DNA of 64,000 nucleotides, taken from the NCBI GenBank assembly GCA_900546915.1, contig UREY01000002.1, positions 62,001 through 126,000 of the forward strand. The letters run 5' to 3'. Each line of letters opens with the position of its first letter. The stretch's first letter is position 1. This document shows positions 52,507 to 61,594 of the stretch, in pieces. The notes beneath the pieces are model-generated. The model had not been told where the DNA came from, ran no database searches, and saw nothing but the letters and a program-made list of their open reading frames with translations. This DNA comes from an uncultured Eubacteriales bacterium (lineage in GTDB: Bacteria; Bacillota; Clostridia; Oscillospirales; Oscillospiraceae). The position numbers and the translations under genes are program-made.

Positions 52507-53601
52507 ATGAAAAAACGGATTGCAGCAGGTCTGGCCTGCCTGCTTCTCCTGGCAGGCTGTACAAAAACTCCCGGAGAGGTCGAAACGTCCGCTCCCTCCG
52601 AAACCCCATCGGCTACAACGGAATCAACCACCGGGCCGGAGACACAACCGGCCACGGAACCTGCCACAGAACCGGATTTTTCCAAACAAAATCCTCTGAC
52701 CGGAGAACCCATGGCCGAGCCTTACGATGGGAGCCGGCCCTACGCCGTCATGATCAACAACATTCAGGTGGCCATGCCGCAATGTGGAACCAGTAAGGCC
52801 GATATCATATATGAGGTTCTGGCAGAAGGCGGAATTACCCGTATGATGGCCATATTTTCTCAATTGGAAGGCGATACGCCAATCGGCTCCATTCGCTCTC
52901 TGCGCCCCTATTACCTCAGCATTGCCCGCTCCTATGACGCCATTATGGTGCACGCCGGCGGCAGCGAGGGCGCTTATTCCGACCTATCCACCTCCGGCTG
53001 GGATCACATCGACGGAGTACAGGGCTCCAATTCCGGCAGCTATTACTACCGGGTCCCGGAGCGGATCAACAGCGCCGGTTATGAGCACAGTCTGTTTATC
53101 AACATGGATGACGCCGTATCCTACGCAGAAGAAATGGGCTGCCAATTTCAGCACACAGATGATCAAAATTATCTCTCCTTTACCGACCAGCCTTTGACCG
53201 GCGGGACTCCGGCGGAATCGGTCACCGTACACTTCCGCACCGGCGGCAAAACCACCTCCTTCACTTACGACGCCGCCGCCAAGCTCTACTCCGGCGCACA
53301 ATACGGCAGCGATTGGACCGACGGCAACGACGGTACCCCGCTTACCTTCCGCAATATTCTGGTTCTATTTGCCGAGACGAAGACGATCGATGACTATGGC
53401 CGCCTGGCCGTGACCCTGACCGGCAAAGGGGAGGGCTATCTGATTCGAGATGGGGCGTGCGTTCCCATGACCTGGAATCGGGAAGGAGAAAACGATCCCT
53501 TCACCTATACCCTTTCCGACGGCTCTTCCGTTCAGCTGGCTACAGGAAAAACCTATGTGGCCATCGTGCCGCCGGAAAGCGCACTGGACTTAGAGCCGTA
53601 A
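52507..53601 (+). CDS. DUF3048 (YerB-like) lipoprotein
   Basis: 364 residues. Signal peptide with lipobox (LACLLLLAGC, lipid Cys ~20), a Thr/Glu/Pro-rich linker (~24-56), and two DUF3048 parts: NPLTGEPM ... RPYAVMINNIQVAMPQCGTSKADIIYEVLAEGGITRMM, then the second half ending WNREGENDPFTYTLSDGSSVQLATGKTYVAIVP. Anchored outside the membrane. Function unknown; Bacillus YerB is a lipoprotein of the same family. Start ATG is ten bases after GAGGAG. Confidence 0.88.
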   Translation: MKKRIAAGLACLLLLAGCTKTPGEVETSAPSETPSATTESTTGPETQPATEPATEPDFSKQNPLTGEPMAEPYDGSRPYAVMINNIQVAMPQCGTSKADIIYEVLAEGGITRMMAIFSQLEGDTPIGSIRSLRPYYLSIARSYDAIMVHAGGSEGAYSDLSTSGWDHIDGVQGSNSGSYYYRVPERINSAGYEHSLFINMDDAVSYAEEMGCQFQHTDDQNYLSFTDQPLTGGTPAESVTVHFRTGGKTTSFTYDAAAKLYSGAQYGSDWTDGNDGTPLTFRNILVLFAETKTIDDYGRLAVTLTGKGEGYLIRDGACVPMTWNREGENDPFTYTLSDGSSVQLATGKTYVAIVPPESALDLEP

Positions 53602-53605
53602 AATC

Positions 53606-53723
53606 AAACCTGCCGCAAAGGCTGTTCAGTCAAATTCATGCTTCACTGTTACCGCATAGGAAACCACCGTGGGGTAACGTCCCGTGAAGATTGACTGCTC
53701 CGTCTTCGCGGTAGGTTTTTTTT
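53606..53723 (+). ncRNA. Nested-hairpin structured RNA or elaborate terminator upstream of mnmG
   Basis: Four nested helices: AAACCTGCCGCAAAG (53606-53620) with CTTCGCGGTAGGTTT (53704-53718; 13 pairs, one G-U, one mismatch); CAGTCAA (53627-53633) with TTGACTG (53691-53697); TTCAC with GTGAA; TTACC with GGTAA; ending in eight T. Far more structure than a terminator needs. I could not match it to a known family. It may be a small RNA, a riboswitch-like element or the 3' end of the DUF3048 mRNA. Confidence 0.55.
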
Positions 53724-53775
53724 GCTCTCGTCCTGGTTACCGGTCCGGGCATTTTTTCCTATATGACCCGCACCC

Positions 53776-53804
53776 TTGTTTTTATCTTTTCAATTTGGTA
53801 TAAT
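53776..53804 (+). promoter_or_regulatory. mnmG promoter
   Basis: TTGTTT and TATAAT with a 17-base spacer. Confidence 0.6.
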
Positions 53805-53863
53805 GAATTTCAGTATGCAAAGTCCAAACAGGACCAAACCCGACACAGGAGGGAGGAACCAAC

Positions 53864-55741
53864 GTGAGCTACTGTGCCGGACTTTATGACGTGGCTGTCA
53901 TTGGAGCAGGCCATGCCGGAATTGAAGCAGCCCTGGCGGCTGCCCGGCTGGGCATGAAAACCGTTCTCTTCGCCATCAACCTGGATTCCATCGGAAATAT
54001 GCCCTGCAACCCTGCCATCGGAGGAACGGGGAAAGGACACTTGGTGCGGGAATTGGACGCATTAGGCGGAGAAATGGGCCGGGCTGCCGACGCTTGCTGC
54101 ATTCAATACCGGATGCTGAACCGGGGAAAGGGTCCCGCTGTTCACTCTCTTCGCGCCCAAGCAGACCGCAGGCTGTATCAACAATATATGAAACACGCCT
54201 TGGAGCTGCAGGACGGCCTCGAGATCAAACAAGCCATGGTGACCAAGATTCTATGTGAAAACGGCGCCGTTTCCGGCCTGCAAACACAAACAGGCGCGGA
54301 ATATCAAGTGAAAAGCATCATCATAGCAACCGGTACTTATCTGGACAGCACCACCATTACCGGCTCTTGTGTCGTATCTTCCGGCCCGGATGGGATGCAT
54401 GCTTCCGTCGGTTTATCAGACTGCTTGAAAGAGCTGGGCCTTCCCATGCGGCGGTTTAAAACCGGTACGCCGCCTCGCATCAATCGAAGAAGCGTAGACT
54501 TTTCAAAAATGGAATTACAGCCGGGAGACTCCAAGCCAGAGCCTTTTTCCTTTTCCACAACGCATGTTTTGAATAATCAGGCCGTATGCTATTTGACTTA
54601 TACCAACGAAGCAACCCATGCCGTCATTCGTGCAAACCTGGATCGAAGCCCCCTTTACGACGGAACCATACAAGCAGTCGGACCCAGATACTGTCCCAGC
54701 ATTGAAACAAAAATTGTCCGCTTTCCGGACAAAACGCGGCACCAAATTTTTGTAGAGCCATGCGGCTTACACACAGAGGAGCTGTATCTGCAAGGCCTGT
54801 CTTCCAGTCTTCCGGAAGAGGTGCAGGTGCAGATGCTGCATACCATCCCGGGCTTAGAGCATGCGCAAATGATGCGGCCGGCCTATGCCATCGAATACGA
54901 CTGTCTCGATCCCACCGCCCTCCTGCCCACCTTGGAATGCAAAGCCATATCCGGTCTATACGGCGCAGGACAGTTTAACGGCACCTCAGGCTATGAGGAA
55001 GCGGCTGTACAGGGTCTGGTGGCGGGCGTCAACGCCGCTTTAAAAATCCAGGGAAAACCCCCCATGATTCTGACACGGGACCAATGCTACATCGGCACGT
55101 TGATTGACGATTTGGTAACCAAAGGCACCAATGAGCCGTATCGCATTATGACCAGCCGTTCGGAATACCGGCTTTTACACCGGCAGGACAATGCAGATGA
55201 CCGTTTGACGTCTGTCGGCTTCCAGGTAGGCCTCATACCGAAGCAGCGGCTTTTGGACGTGGAAGAAAAATACCGGCAGGTCCGGCAGGAAATTCGCCGT
55301 TTGGAATCCACCGGTGTTGCGGAATCGCCCGCGCTGCATGATTTTTTGGAACGCGCCGGCACCACCGCCGTCAAGGGCTCCGCTCGACTGTGCGATTTAA
55401 TCCGCAGACCGCAGATTCACTACGACGACCTGGCTCCATTGGATCCAAACCGCCCGTCTCTGGCTCCTGCCATTCGGGAGCAGGTGGAAATTCAATTAAA
55501 ATATGCCGGATATTTGGCCAGACAGGAACGTCAGGTGGAGGAATTTAGACGGGAAGAATCCCGGAGCCTTCCTTCTGATTTAGACTATCAGTCCATCAAC
55601 GGCCTGCGCCTGGAAGCCCGGCAAAAATTGTCGGAAATCCGTCCCATTTCCATTGGACAGGCCGGACGGATTTCCGGCGTCAGTCCAGCGGACATCGCCG
55701 TCCTGTTGATCTACCTGGAACAGCATCAAAAAATGCAGTGA
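53864..55741 (+). CDS. mnmG: tRNA uridine-5-carboxymethylaminomethyl modification enzyme MnmG (GidA)
   Basis: FAD-dependent partner of MnmE that modifies U34 of tRNAs. 625 residues with the dinucleotide loop [19 protein letters not shown] at ~12, [27 protein letters not shown] with the conserved Cys/Thr region, [30 protein letters not shown] and the C-terminal [25 protein letters not shown] start after GGAGGGAGG. It is unusual here that mnmE, rsmG and rpmH are not adjacent; the next gene is a glycohydrolase-like protein. Confidence 0.97.
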   Translation: MSYCAGLYDVAVIGAGHAGIEAALAAARLGMKTVLFAINLDSIGNMPCNPAIGGTGKGHLVRELDALGGEMGRAADACCIQYRMLNRGKGPAVHSLRAQADRRLYQQYMKHALELQDGLEIKQAMVTKILCENGAVSGLQTQTGAEYQVKSIIIATGTYLDSTTITGSCVVSSGPDGMHASVGLSDCLKELGLPMRRFKTGTPPRINRRSVDFSKMELQPGDSKPEPFSFSTTHVLNNQAVCYLTYTNEATHAVIRANLDRSPLYDGTIQAVGPRYCPSIETKIVRFPDKTRHQIFVEPCGLHTEELYLQGLSSSLPEEVQVQMLHTIPGLEHAQMMRPAYAIEYDCLDPTALLPTLECKAISGLYGAGQFNGTSGYEEAAVQGLVAGVNAALKIQGKPPMILTRDQCYIGTLIDDLVTKGTNEPYRIMTSRSEYRLLHRQDNADDRLTSVGFQVGLIPKQRLLDVEEKYRQVRQEIRRLESTGVAESPALHDFLERAGTTAVKGSARLCDLIRRPQIHYDDLAPLDPNRPSLAPAIREQVEIQLKYAGYLARQERQVEEFRREESRSLPSDLDYQSINGLRLEARQKLSEIRPISIGQAGRISGVSPADIAVLLIYLEQHQKMQ

Positions 55742-55762
55742 ATGTCACATAAAGGAGTGCTT

Positions 55763-56866
55763 ATGGTACGCAAGCAAGACCAAATTCACGGCTGCCTGTT
55801 GGGCGCCGCTGCAGGCGACGCCCTGGGTTTTTGTGTGGAGGAGCTCACCCTGGACGATATCCGGGAAAAATACGGTCCAAACGGGATTCAGGGGTACGAC
55901 ACCATCAACGGCTTCGCCACCATTTCCAGTCATACCCAATTATGTATGTTTACCGCCAACGGTCTGCTGTTCGGCGCAACCCGGGGCGCAATCCGGGGCG
56001 TTATGGCTCCTTATGTGAAATACTTAGAAGCCGCTTACCGGGACTGGTGCAAAACGCAACATTACGGCGTTCCCAAAGGACGGGAAAAGTCTTTCAGTTG
56101 GCTATCCTCCGTGGATGCAATGCACAGCCGCCGCTGTCCCGAACCGGCTGTCTTGTACGCCTTAGAACGGCCGCAAGCCGGAACGATGGAGGAGCCCATC
56201 AACCATTCCCGGGGACCAAACGGCTTGGCCCGCTGTGTGCCGATCGGTCTGTTTTTCCATCCATCTGAAACGCCTCTTCCGGAAATCAGCCTCCTAGGCG
56301 CGGAATCCGCCGCGCTTACCTATGGAGATCCGTTGGGTTTTCTCCCGGCCGCATATCTGACAAATCTTTTAAGCCGAATTCTCTATGGAGAACCGGACAG
56401 CTTCCGCTCCATTCTGCACAAAACCCGGGAAAATATGATTCGTCAGTTCAGCAGCCGCTTCTCCCAAATTCGGGCTATAGAAACGCTCCTGGATTGGGCG
56501 GAGCATACAGCCGAAGCCCCCACATCCCCTGCAGAGGCGTTGTCCCGGCAGCGGCCTACAGATGCTGCAGCCATTCTGGCAGGCGCATGCTATCTCTGCT
56601 TAAAATTCCCGGGAGATTACGACCGGGGCATTGTGGCGGCGGTCAATCACTCCGGCTTGAGCTCGGCGCTGGGCGCTGTAACAGGAGCCCTCCTGGGAGC
56701 GCAGGTCGGTACAGAAGGCATTCCGGATTTTTACCTAGAGCCGTTGGAACTGCGAAACCTAATCGAGGAATTGGCCAACGACTTATTTCAGGGTTGCCCC
56801 ATGTCTCGGAACGCCAGACTTTTTGACGATCAATGGGATCAAAAATATATTCAGTGCACTTATTGA
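55763..56866 (+). CDS. ADP-ribosylglycohydrolase-family protein with altered metal motifs
   Basis: 367 residues with the overall ADP-ribosylglycohydrolase/DraG pattern: GCLLGAAAGDALGFCVEE at ~10-27, MFTANGLLFG at ~62, VPIGLFFHP, and GAVTGALLGA at ~304. The metal-binding motifs are changed: ISDDT is ISSHT (S56, H57), NHSGDSDSTGA is NHSGLSSALGA (L299, S301), THGHP is TYGDP and the GCGxxMR loop is GPNGLAR. It may therefore be a binder or a diverged enzyme rather than an ADP-ribose hydrolase. AAAGGAG lies just before the chosen ATG, 21 bases after mnmG. Confidence 0.82.
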   Translation: MVRKQDQIHGCLLGAAAGDALGFCVEELTLDDIREKYGPNGIQGYDTINGFATISSHTQLCMFTANGLLFGATRGAIRGVMAPYVKYLEAAYRDWCKTQHYGVPKGREKSFSWLSSVDAMHSRRCPEPAVLYALERPQAGTMEEPINHSRGPNGLARCVPIGLFFHPSETPLPEISLLGAESAALTYGDPLGFLPAAYLTNLLSRILYGEPDSFRSILHKTRENMIRQFSSRFSQIRAIETLLDWAEHTAEAPTSPAEALSRQRPTDAAAILAGACYLCLKFPGDYDRGIVAAVNHSGLSSALGAVTGALLGAQVGTEGIPDFYLEPLELRNLIEELANDLFQGCPMSRNARLFDDQWDQKYIQCTY

Positions 56867-56870
56867 AAAT

Positions 56871-56926
56871 GAAAAAAGAAGCCTGCTGCAGGAGCCGAGA
56901 GGCATCATGCAGCAGGCTTCTTTTTT
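56871..56926. terminator. Bidirectional terminator between convergent genes
   Basis: GAAAAAAGAAGCCTGCTGCA and TGCAGCAGGCTTCTTTTTTC are perfect complements around a 16-base loop; T runs occur on both strands. Confidence 0.9.
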
Positions 56927-58248
56927 CATTCTGCGTCGTCCCGGGCCTGCACCGAAGCTTCCACTTCTTCCAGAGCCCCCTTTAAAGACTCATATATTTC
57001 ATCCGACACTCTTCCCACGTAGGAGGACTCATACAGAGCAACTTGATCCGCCGTATTCCATATCTCCATTTTTCCCGAAGCCGTCTCGTCTTCTCCGGCA
57101 AGGTACAGGGGATCATAGGAATAGTCCGTCAAGGTTACACCATCTGCAGTCTTGGTAAACTGCAGTTGCAACACAATTCCTTGGTTGGCGCCTGATTCTT
57201 CGCTGGTGGATAACAGATTTCCCAAGCTGTACGCCGTCAGCATCCGTCCATCCGGGGAATCCGTCATTTCCAGTGGTCCAACCAGGTGAGAATGCGTACC
57301 CAAAATCACATCCACGCCGCCTTCCAGCATCAGGTCCCGGATTTCCTCTTGACTTTCACTGACTGTGCTGTTGTATTCACTGCCCCAATGAAGCAAAGCA
57401 ATTGTAATATCCGGTTTTTCTGATTGTACCTGTGAGAGAACCTCCCGAATCCCGTCGGTATTCACATCCTGATACGTCGTATTATAGTCATGGTAAAGCA
57501 GATTCATGCTGTACTCCGCGCCGTCCGGAATCCGTAAATTTCCGACTCCCTTGGTAAACGCTACAAACGCCACGCGAAATCCCTTGACCTCCACCAGGGT
57601 AAAGCCCTTGGCCTCCTTGGCCTCCTGCTCTGTGGCAAACGTACCGACCGGAATCAATCCGGCATTGCGTACCGCCGCCAATGTAGAATGCAGACCAGAC
57701 ATGCCGTTATAAATGCTGACCGTATTGGCAGTTTGAACCAAATCCACGCCGGATTCTGCAAGGGCGGAAAGCAAACCCTCCGGCGCATTATATTGAGCCG
57801 GATCGTAAGGCGCGCCCAAGCAATTGACTTCTAAATCTGCCACAGTCAAATCCGCTCCAGATAGAGAAGGCACCATTCCCAGCAGCATCTCAGAAAAATC
57901 ATAAGCTCCGTCGCTCTGCTGAGCGCTGCGTAGAATTTCCTCTGTGATATTGATATCTCCCGCCGCTGCAATTGTCAAAGTATCTCCATCCTGAGCGGTT
58001 ATAGAAGCCGGAACCGATTCCGCCACAACGGGAGGATTGTTTAAATCCCGCCGGTACCGACCAATTGCAAACAACAATGCGCCCGTCAAAATTACGGCAA
58101 AAATCCCCAACCAAGGAAACGATCTTCTGCGGCGTTTTTTCCGCTTAGGAGGATTTTCCGGAGGCGGCTTTTGCAAACCGGGAGAAGTCGGCCGGTTCAA
58201 CATCTCGTATATTTCATTCAAATAATCCTGTTCCTTTGAATCAGACAC
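56926..58248 (-). CDS. CapA-family (PGA_cap) membrane-anchored protein
   Basis: 440 residues: a Pro/Lys/Arg-rich cytoplasmic N-terminus (KKRRRRSFPW), a transmembrane helix at ~46-62 (LGIFAVILTGALLFAIG), and an extracytoplasmic metallophosphatase-like CapA domain: AAAGDINITEEIL at ~93, ADLTVADLEVN, TANTVSIYNGM, ALLHWGSEYNST at ~286, ILGTHSHLVGPLEM at ~316 and YSLGNLLST. Related proteins act in poly-gamma-glutamate or polysaccharide export, but most are uncharacterised. No pgs/cap partners are near. Confidence 0.88.
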   Translation of the reverse strand: MSDSKEQDYLNEIYEMLNRPTSPGLQKPPPENPPKRKKRRRRSFPWLGIFAVILTGALLFAIGRYRRDLNNPPVVAESVPASITAQDGDTLTIAAAGDINITEEILRSAQQSDGAYDFSEMLLGMVPSLSGADLTVADLEVNCLGAPYDPAQYNAPEGLLSALAESGVDLVQTANTVSIYNGMSGLHSTLAAVRNAGLIPVGTFATEQEAKEAKGFTLVEVKGFRVAFVAFTKGVGNLRIPDGAEYSMNLLYHDYNTTYQDVNTDGIREVLSQVQSEKPDITIALLHWGSEYNSTVSESQEEIRDLMLEGGVDVILGTHSHLVGPLEMTDSPDGRMLTAYSLGNLLSTSEESGANQGIVLQLQFTKTADGVTLTDYSYDPLYLAGEDETASGKMEIWNTADQVALYESSYVGRVSDEIYESLKGALEEVEASVQARDDAE

Positions 58249-58633
58249 GGCAGTACCTCCAAACCATGAGTTTGAATCCCCCAGGGATAAGGTCTATTTT
58301 ACAATATTTTCCCGGCATACACAAGAGAAAGGAACAGAAAAAATCAGAACCACAGCCCCAAAAATCCCCGTCGTATTCTTTGACACATGCCGCTCGCTGG
58401 ATTTTCCCACGTAGTAAAATGCAAAACCATCTCCTCCGCCTCTGTGCGCCTACGAATTTTTCCGGAGGCATACAAAGGGCGGAAATTCCTTTATTTTAAT
58501 GTATTCCGGATAAAACTCCTTGTTTTTTCCGCTGTTCTGTGGTAAAATTTAAGGTGAGAAGTTGTGCAAAACCTGATAAAATGGCTGCTTTTCCCCTTTG
58601 GGCGCCATCTTTCTAGAGAGAGGAGCTGTGAGA
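58249..58633. other. dnaA upstream region
   Basis: 385 bases without a supported gene. It contains only the dnaA promoter and the ribosome site. No TTATCCACA-type DnaA boxes are visible here. rpmH-rnpA, usually divergent from dnaA, is absent; the CapA-like gene takes that place. Confidence 0.6.
58520..58548 (+). promoter_or_regulatory. dnaA promoter
   Basis: TTGTTT and TAAAAT with a 17-base spacer, 85 bases before the dnaA start. Confidence 0.65.
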
Positions 58634-59947
58634 ATGTACTCATCTGCCTATGTCTGGGCAAAGGTCTTGAATCACATGGAAAACCGGTTGACGCCGGCCG
58701 TGGTTTCCACCTGGTTCGACGATGCGGAAGTAGTGGAACTCAACGACGAGCAGCTGATTTTATACACTGCCTCGCCTTTTCGCAAAGAGATTATTCAACG
58801 GCGTTGTACGGAATATATCAAAGACGCCATGAAGGAAATTTTCAACACAGAAATCGACTTAGTTGTCTTTGGTCCAGAAGAATTGGCAGAGTACAAATCC
58901 AAAGGAAAAGCCAACACGGTTATGGATTTTAACCCCCAGTTCACCTTCGAAAATTTTGTTGTCGGCTCCTCAAACCGGTTTGCCCGCAGCGCCGCCATTG
59001 CCGTGGCCAACAATCCCGGTCAAGTATATAACCCTTTGTTTATCTACGGACCCGCCGGGATCGGAAAAACACATCTGCTCTACGCCATCGCCAACGAGCT
59101 CCGGCGCCAGCACCCGGATTTCAAAATCGTATATATCAAAGGCGATCAATTTACCAATGAGCTAATTGCTGCGTTGCAAAGCGGTAAAAACGTAGAATTT
59201 CGCAATAAGTACCGGGAAGCAGATCTGTTTTTAATTGACGATATTCAGTTTATTGCCGGAAAGGACAGCACGCAGGAGGAATTCTTTCATACCTTCAATA
59301 AGCTCTACGAGGAGCGCAAGCAAATTGTCATGACATCCGACCGAAAGCCCAGCGATATGCTGACATTGGAGGACCGGCTCAAAACCCGTTTTGAATGGGG
59401 TCTCCTGGCTGATATTCAACCGCCCGACTATGAAACTCGAATGGCAATTTTGAAAAACAAAGCCATTTCCCTGGGACTGGACCTGGGAGACGACGTCTGC
59501 AACTATATTGCCAACAATATCACCAATAACGTCCGTCAAATCGAAGGAACCGTAAAAAAAATTCTGGCTTACCGAGACCTCAACGACATGCCTTTGGACC
59601 TACCCAACGTCTCCCGCGCCATCAACGACATGTTTAAAGTGGAAGGAAATGCCGTTCCCACCCCGGCTCTTATCATCAATCAAGTCAGCCGGTTCTATTC
59701 CATCGACGAGTCCATTCTCCGAGGGACTCTCAAGAACAAAGGAACCGCAGAAGCCCGCCAAATTGCCATGTACTTAATCCGTCAGCTGACCAATCTCTCG
59801 CTCCCGGAAATCGGCCGGGAATTCGGAAGAGATCACTCCACGGTCATCCACTCCATTCGTAAGGTAGAAATGAGCCTGAAGGACCCCGCTTCCTCCTTAC
59901 AGTCCGCCGTCCGGGATATTACCGCCAACATCAACTCCTCTCTATAA
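58634..59947 (+). CDS. dnaA: Chromosomal replication initiator DnaA
   Basis: 437 residues: domain I (YVWAKVLNHMENRLT; FRKEIIQRRC), a short linker, the AAA+ domain starting NPQFTFENFVVGSSNRFA with Walker A YGPAGIGKTHLLYA (~148) and Walker B ADLFLIDDIQFI (~199-210), sensor RLKTRFEWGLLADI, and the DNA-binding domain with IGREFGRDHSTVIHSIRKVE. ATG chosen eight bases after AGGAG. It opens the usual dnaA-dnaN-S4-recF-gyrB order. Confidence 0.98.
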   Translation: MYSSAYVWAKVLNHMENRLTPAVVSTWFDDAEVVELNDEQLILYTASPFRKEIIQRRCTEYIKDAMKEIFNTEIDLVVFGPEELAEYKSKGKANTVMDFNPQFTFENFVVGSSNRFARSAAIAVANNPGQVYNPLFIYGPAGIGKTHLLYAIANELRRQHPDFKIVYIKGDQFTNELIAALQSGKNVEFRNKYREADLFLIDDIQFIAGKDSTQEEFFHTFNKLYEERKQIVMTSDRKPSDMLTLEDRLKTRFEWGLLADIQPPDYETRMAILKNKAISLGLDLGDDVCNYIANNITNNVRQIEGTVKKILAYRDLNDMPLDLPNVSRAINDMFKVEGNAVPTPALIINQVSRFYSIDESILRGTLKNKGTAEARQIAMYLIRQLTNLSLPEIGREFGRDHSTVIHSIRKVEMSLKDPASSLQSAVRDITANINSSL

Positions 59948-59981
59948 ACGCCCTCGAGGGGTATTTTTTCGTCGCCTATTT

Positions 59982-60166
59982 TTTTCCACATTTCTACGTG
60001 GAAAACCAAAAATGCCCCTGTGGACAACGATGTATGCACATTTTCAAATTTTCTCATGTGGACAACGGTAAAATTATCCACAAGCCCCTGTGGACCTACA
60101 AACCCCGCAAGACGGGCCGTTCAGAGAGTTTTCCACATAAATTTCCCCTACTATTGCTACTACTAC
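59982..60166. other. oriC: DnaA boxes and DnaA-trio-like tract
   Basis: The dnaA-dnaN gap holds a consensus box TTATCCACA at 60074-60082 and variants: TTTTCCACA at 59982-59990 and 60129-60137, reverse TTTTCCACG at 59997-60005, reverse TTGTCCACA at 60019-60027 and 60057-60065. Just after the last box, CTACTATTGCTACTACTAC (60148-60166) reads TAGTAGTAG on the other strand, the repeat expected for DnaA-trios, followed by AT-rich DNA. This is the likely unwinding site. Confidence 0.85.
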
Positions 60167-60223
60167 ATTTTAACCTCTCTGTTTATAAAATAAGAAAGAT
60201 CTTCTCAGGAAGGAGCACGACAT

Positions 60224-61330
60224 ATGAAGTTTACCTGTGAAAAAAGTACCTTTGTCTCCGCCATCTCCGTAGCCAGCCGCACAGTAGCGCAGAAAAGTAC
60301 ATTGCCGGCCATTGAAGGCATCTATTGCCGCGCCAGTCTGAATTTACAGCTGACGGGGTATAATTTAGAAACGGCTATTACAGTTTCCATGGAGGCAGAC
60401 ATTCAGGAGCAAGGCGCCTGCATCCTTCCGGCTCGCCTTCTCTTTGATATCATCCGCCGCCTGCCGGAGGGGCCGGTCAACATATCTGTGGACAATAACT
60501 TTAAAGTGGAGATCCGCGCCGGTTTCTCCAATTTCCACATTTCCGCTTCCAATGCAGAAGACTATCCGGAACTTCCCGACGTAGAAAATCGAAACGGCGT
60601 CTGCATTCCTCAAGGAGCCCTCCGGGATATGATTTCCGGTACTATTTTCGCTGTTTCTGAAAATCAAAGCCGCCCCATTCACACAGGATGTCTTTTTGAA
60701 GTGGAAAATGAAAGCATCTCCGTTGTGGCAGTAGACGGCTACCGGCTGGCCCGCCGCACCTATCACCTCCAGGACAACACCGGCAGAACCATGCACTTTG
60801 TTGTACCTGCCAGCGCGTTAAAAGAGGTGGAAAAGATATTAGGTGAAGAGGACCAGGTGACCTTTACCCTGGGACCGAAGCACATTCTCTTTGAAATGGG
60901 AAATGCGACTTTGATTTGCCGTCTGCTGGAGGGAGATTTTTTAGACTGGCGTCGGGTTGTCCCCACAGACTGTCCCATTAAACTCACAGCCAATGTCAAC
61001 GATATGGCTGCTACCATCGACCGGGTGGGACTCATCGTAACGGAAAAATTAAAGAGTCCGGTCCGCTGCCTGTTTGGAGATCAGGTTGCTACCTTCCGCA
61101 CGTCCACCACCATCGGTGCGGCGGAAGACCAATGCCCCATTGCCGGCAATGGAGAAGAATTGGAAATCGGATTCAACTGCCGGTATTTGGCGGACGCTCT
61201 GCGGGCAATTCCCAGCGAGGAGGTCTGTCTGGAACTGAAAAACGGCCTCAGCCCCATCGTTTTGACGCCGGTGCGGGAACAAGACGATTTTGCCTATATG
61301 GTGCTGCCGGTTCGGTTGCGGTCCAATTGA
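60224..61330 (+). CDS. dnaN: DNA polymerase III subunit beta (sliding clamp)
   Basis: 368 residues, three clamp repeats. MKFTCEKSTFVSAISVASRTV opens the first; LPDVENRNGVCIPQGALRDM and AVDGYRLARRTYHL are in the middle domain; the last domain ends TPVREQDDFAYMVLPVRL, the YMVLPVR tail that closes the protein-binding pocket. Start after AGGAAGGAGC. Confidence 0.98.
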   Translation: MKFTCEKSTFVSAISVASRTVAQKSTLPAIEGIYCRASLNLQLTGYNLETAITVSMEADIQEQGACILPARLLFDIIRRLPEGPVNISVDNNFKVEIRAGFSNFHISASNAEDYPELPDVENRNGVCIPQGALRDMISGTIFAVSENQSRPIHTGCLFEVENESISVVAVDGYRLARRTYHLQDNTGRTMHFVVPASALKEVEKILGEEDQVTFTLGPKHILFEMGNATLICRLLEGDFLDWRRVVPTDCPIKLTANVNDMAATIDRVGLIVTEKLKSPVRCLFGDQVATFRTSTTIGAAEDQCPIAGNGEELEIGFNCRYLADALRAIPSEEVCLELKNGLSPIVLTPVREQDDFAYMVLPVRLRSN

Positions 61331-61342
61331 GGAGGAAACATT

Positions 61343-61594
61343 GTGCAAGTCATGGTAAGAAAAAAGGAACCGCAATCCCGAGAGATTGCGATTTCTACAG
61401 AATGGATTCGGTTAGAGGCCCTGTTGAAACTGGCTGATGCCGTACCTTCCGGCGGCATGGCAAAAAATTTGATTCAGGATGGGCAAGTCCTTGTAAATGG
61501 GGAAGTTTGCACCATGCGGGGGAAAAAGCTGCGGCCCGGAGATCGCGCCGCTTGTTTGGGTACCACATATCTCGTAACCGCCCATGAATCTTGA
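61343..61594 (+). CDS. S4-domain RNA-binding protein (YaaA/RlbA type)
   Basis: 83 residues with one S4 domain: [46 protein letters not shown]. This small protein lies between dnaN and recF in most Firmicutes (yaaA in Bacillus), and is linked to ribosome assembly. GTG start after GGAGGAAAC. It overlaps recF by 11 bases. Confidence 0.92.
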   Translation: MQVMVRKKEPQSREIAISTEWIRLEALLKLADAVPSGGMAKNLIQDGQVLVNGEVCTMRGKKLRPGDRAACLGTTYLVTAHES

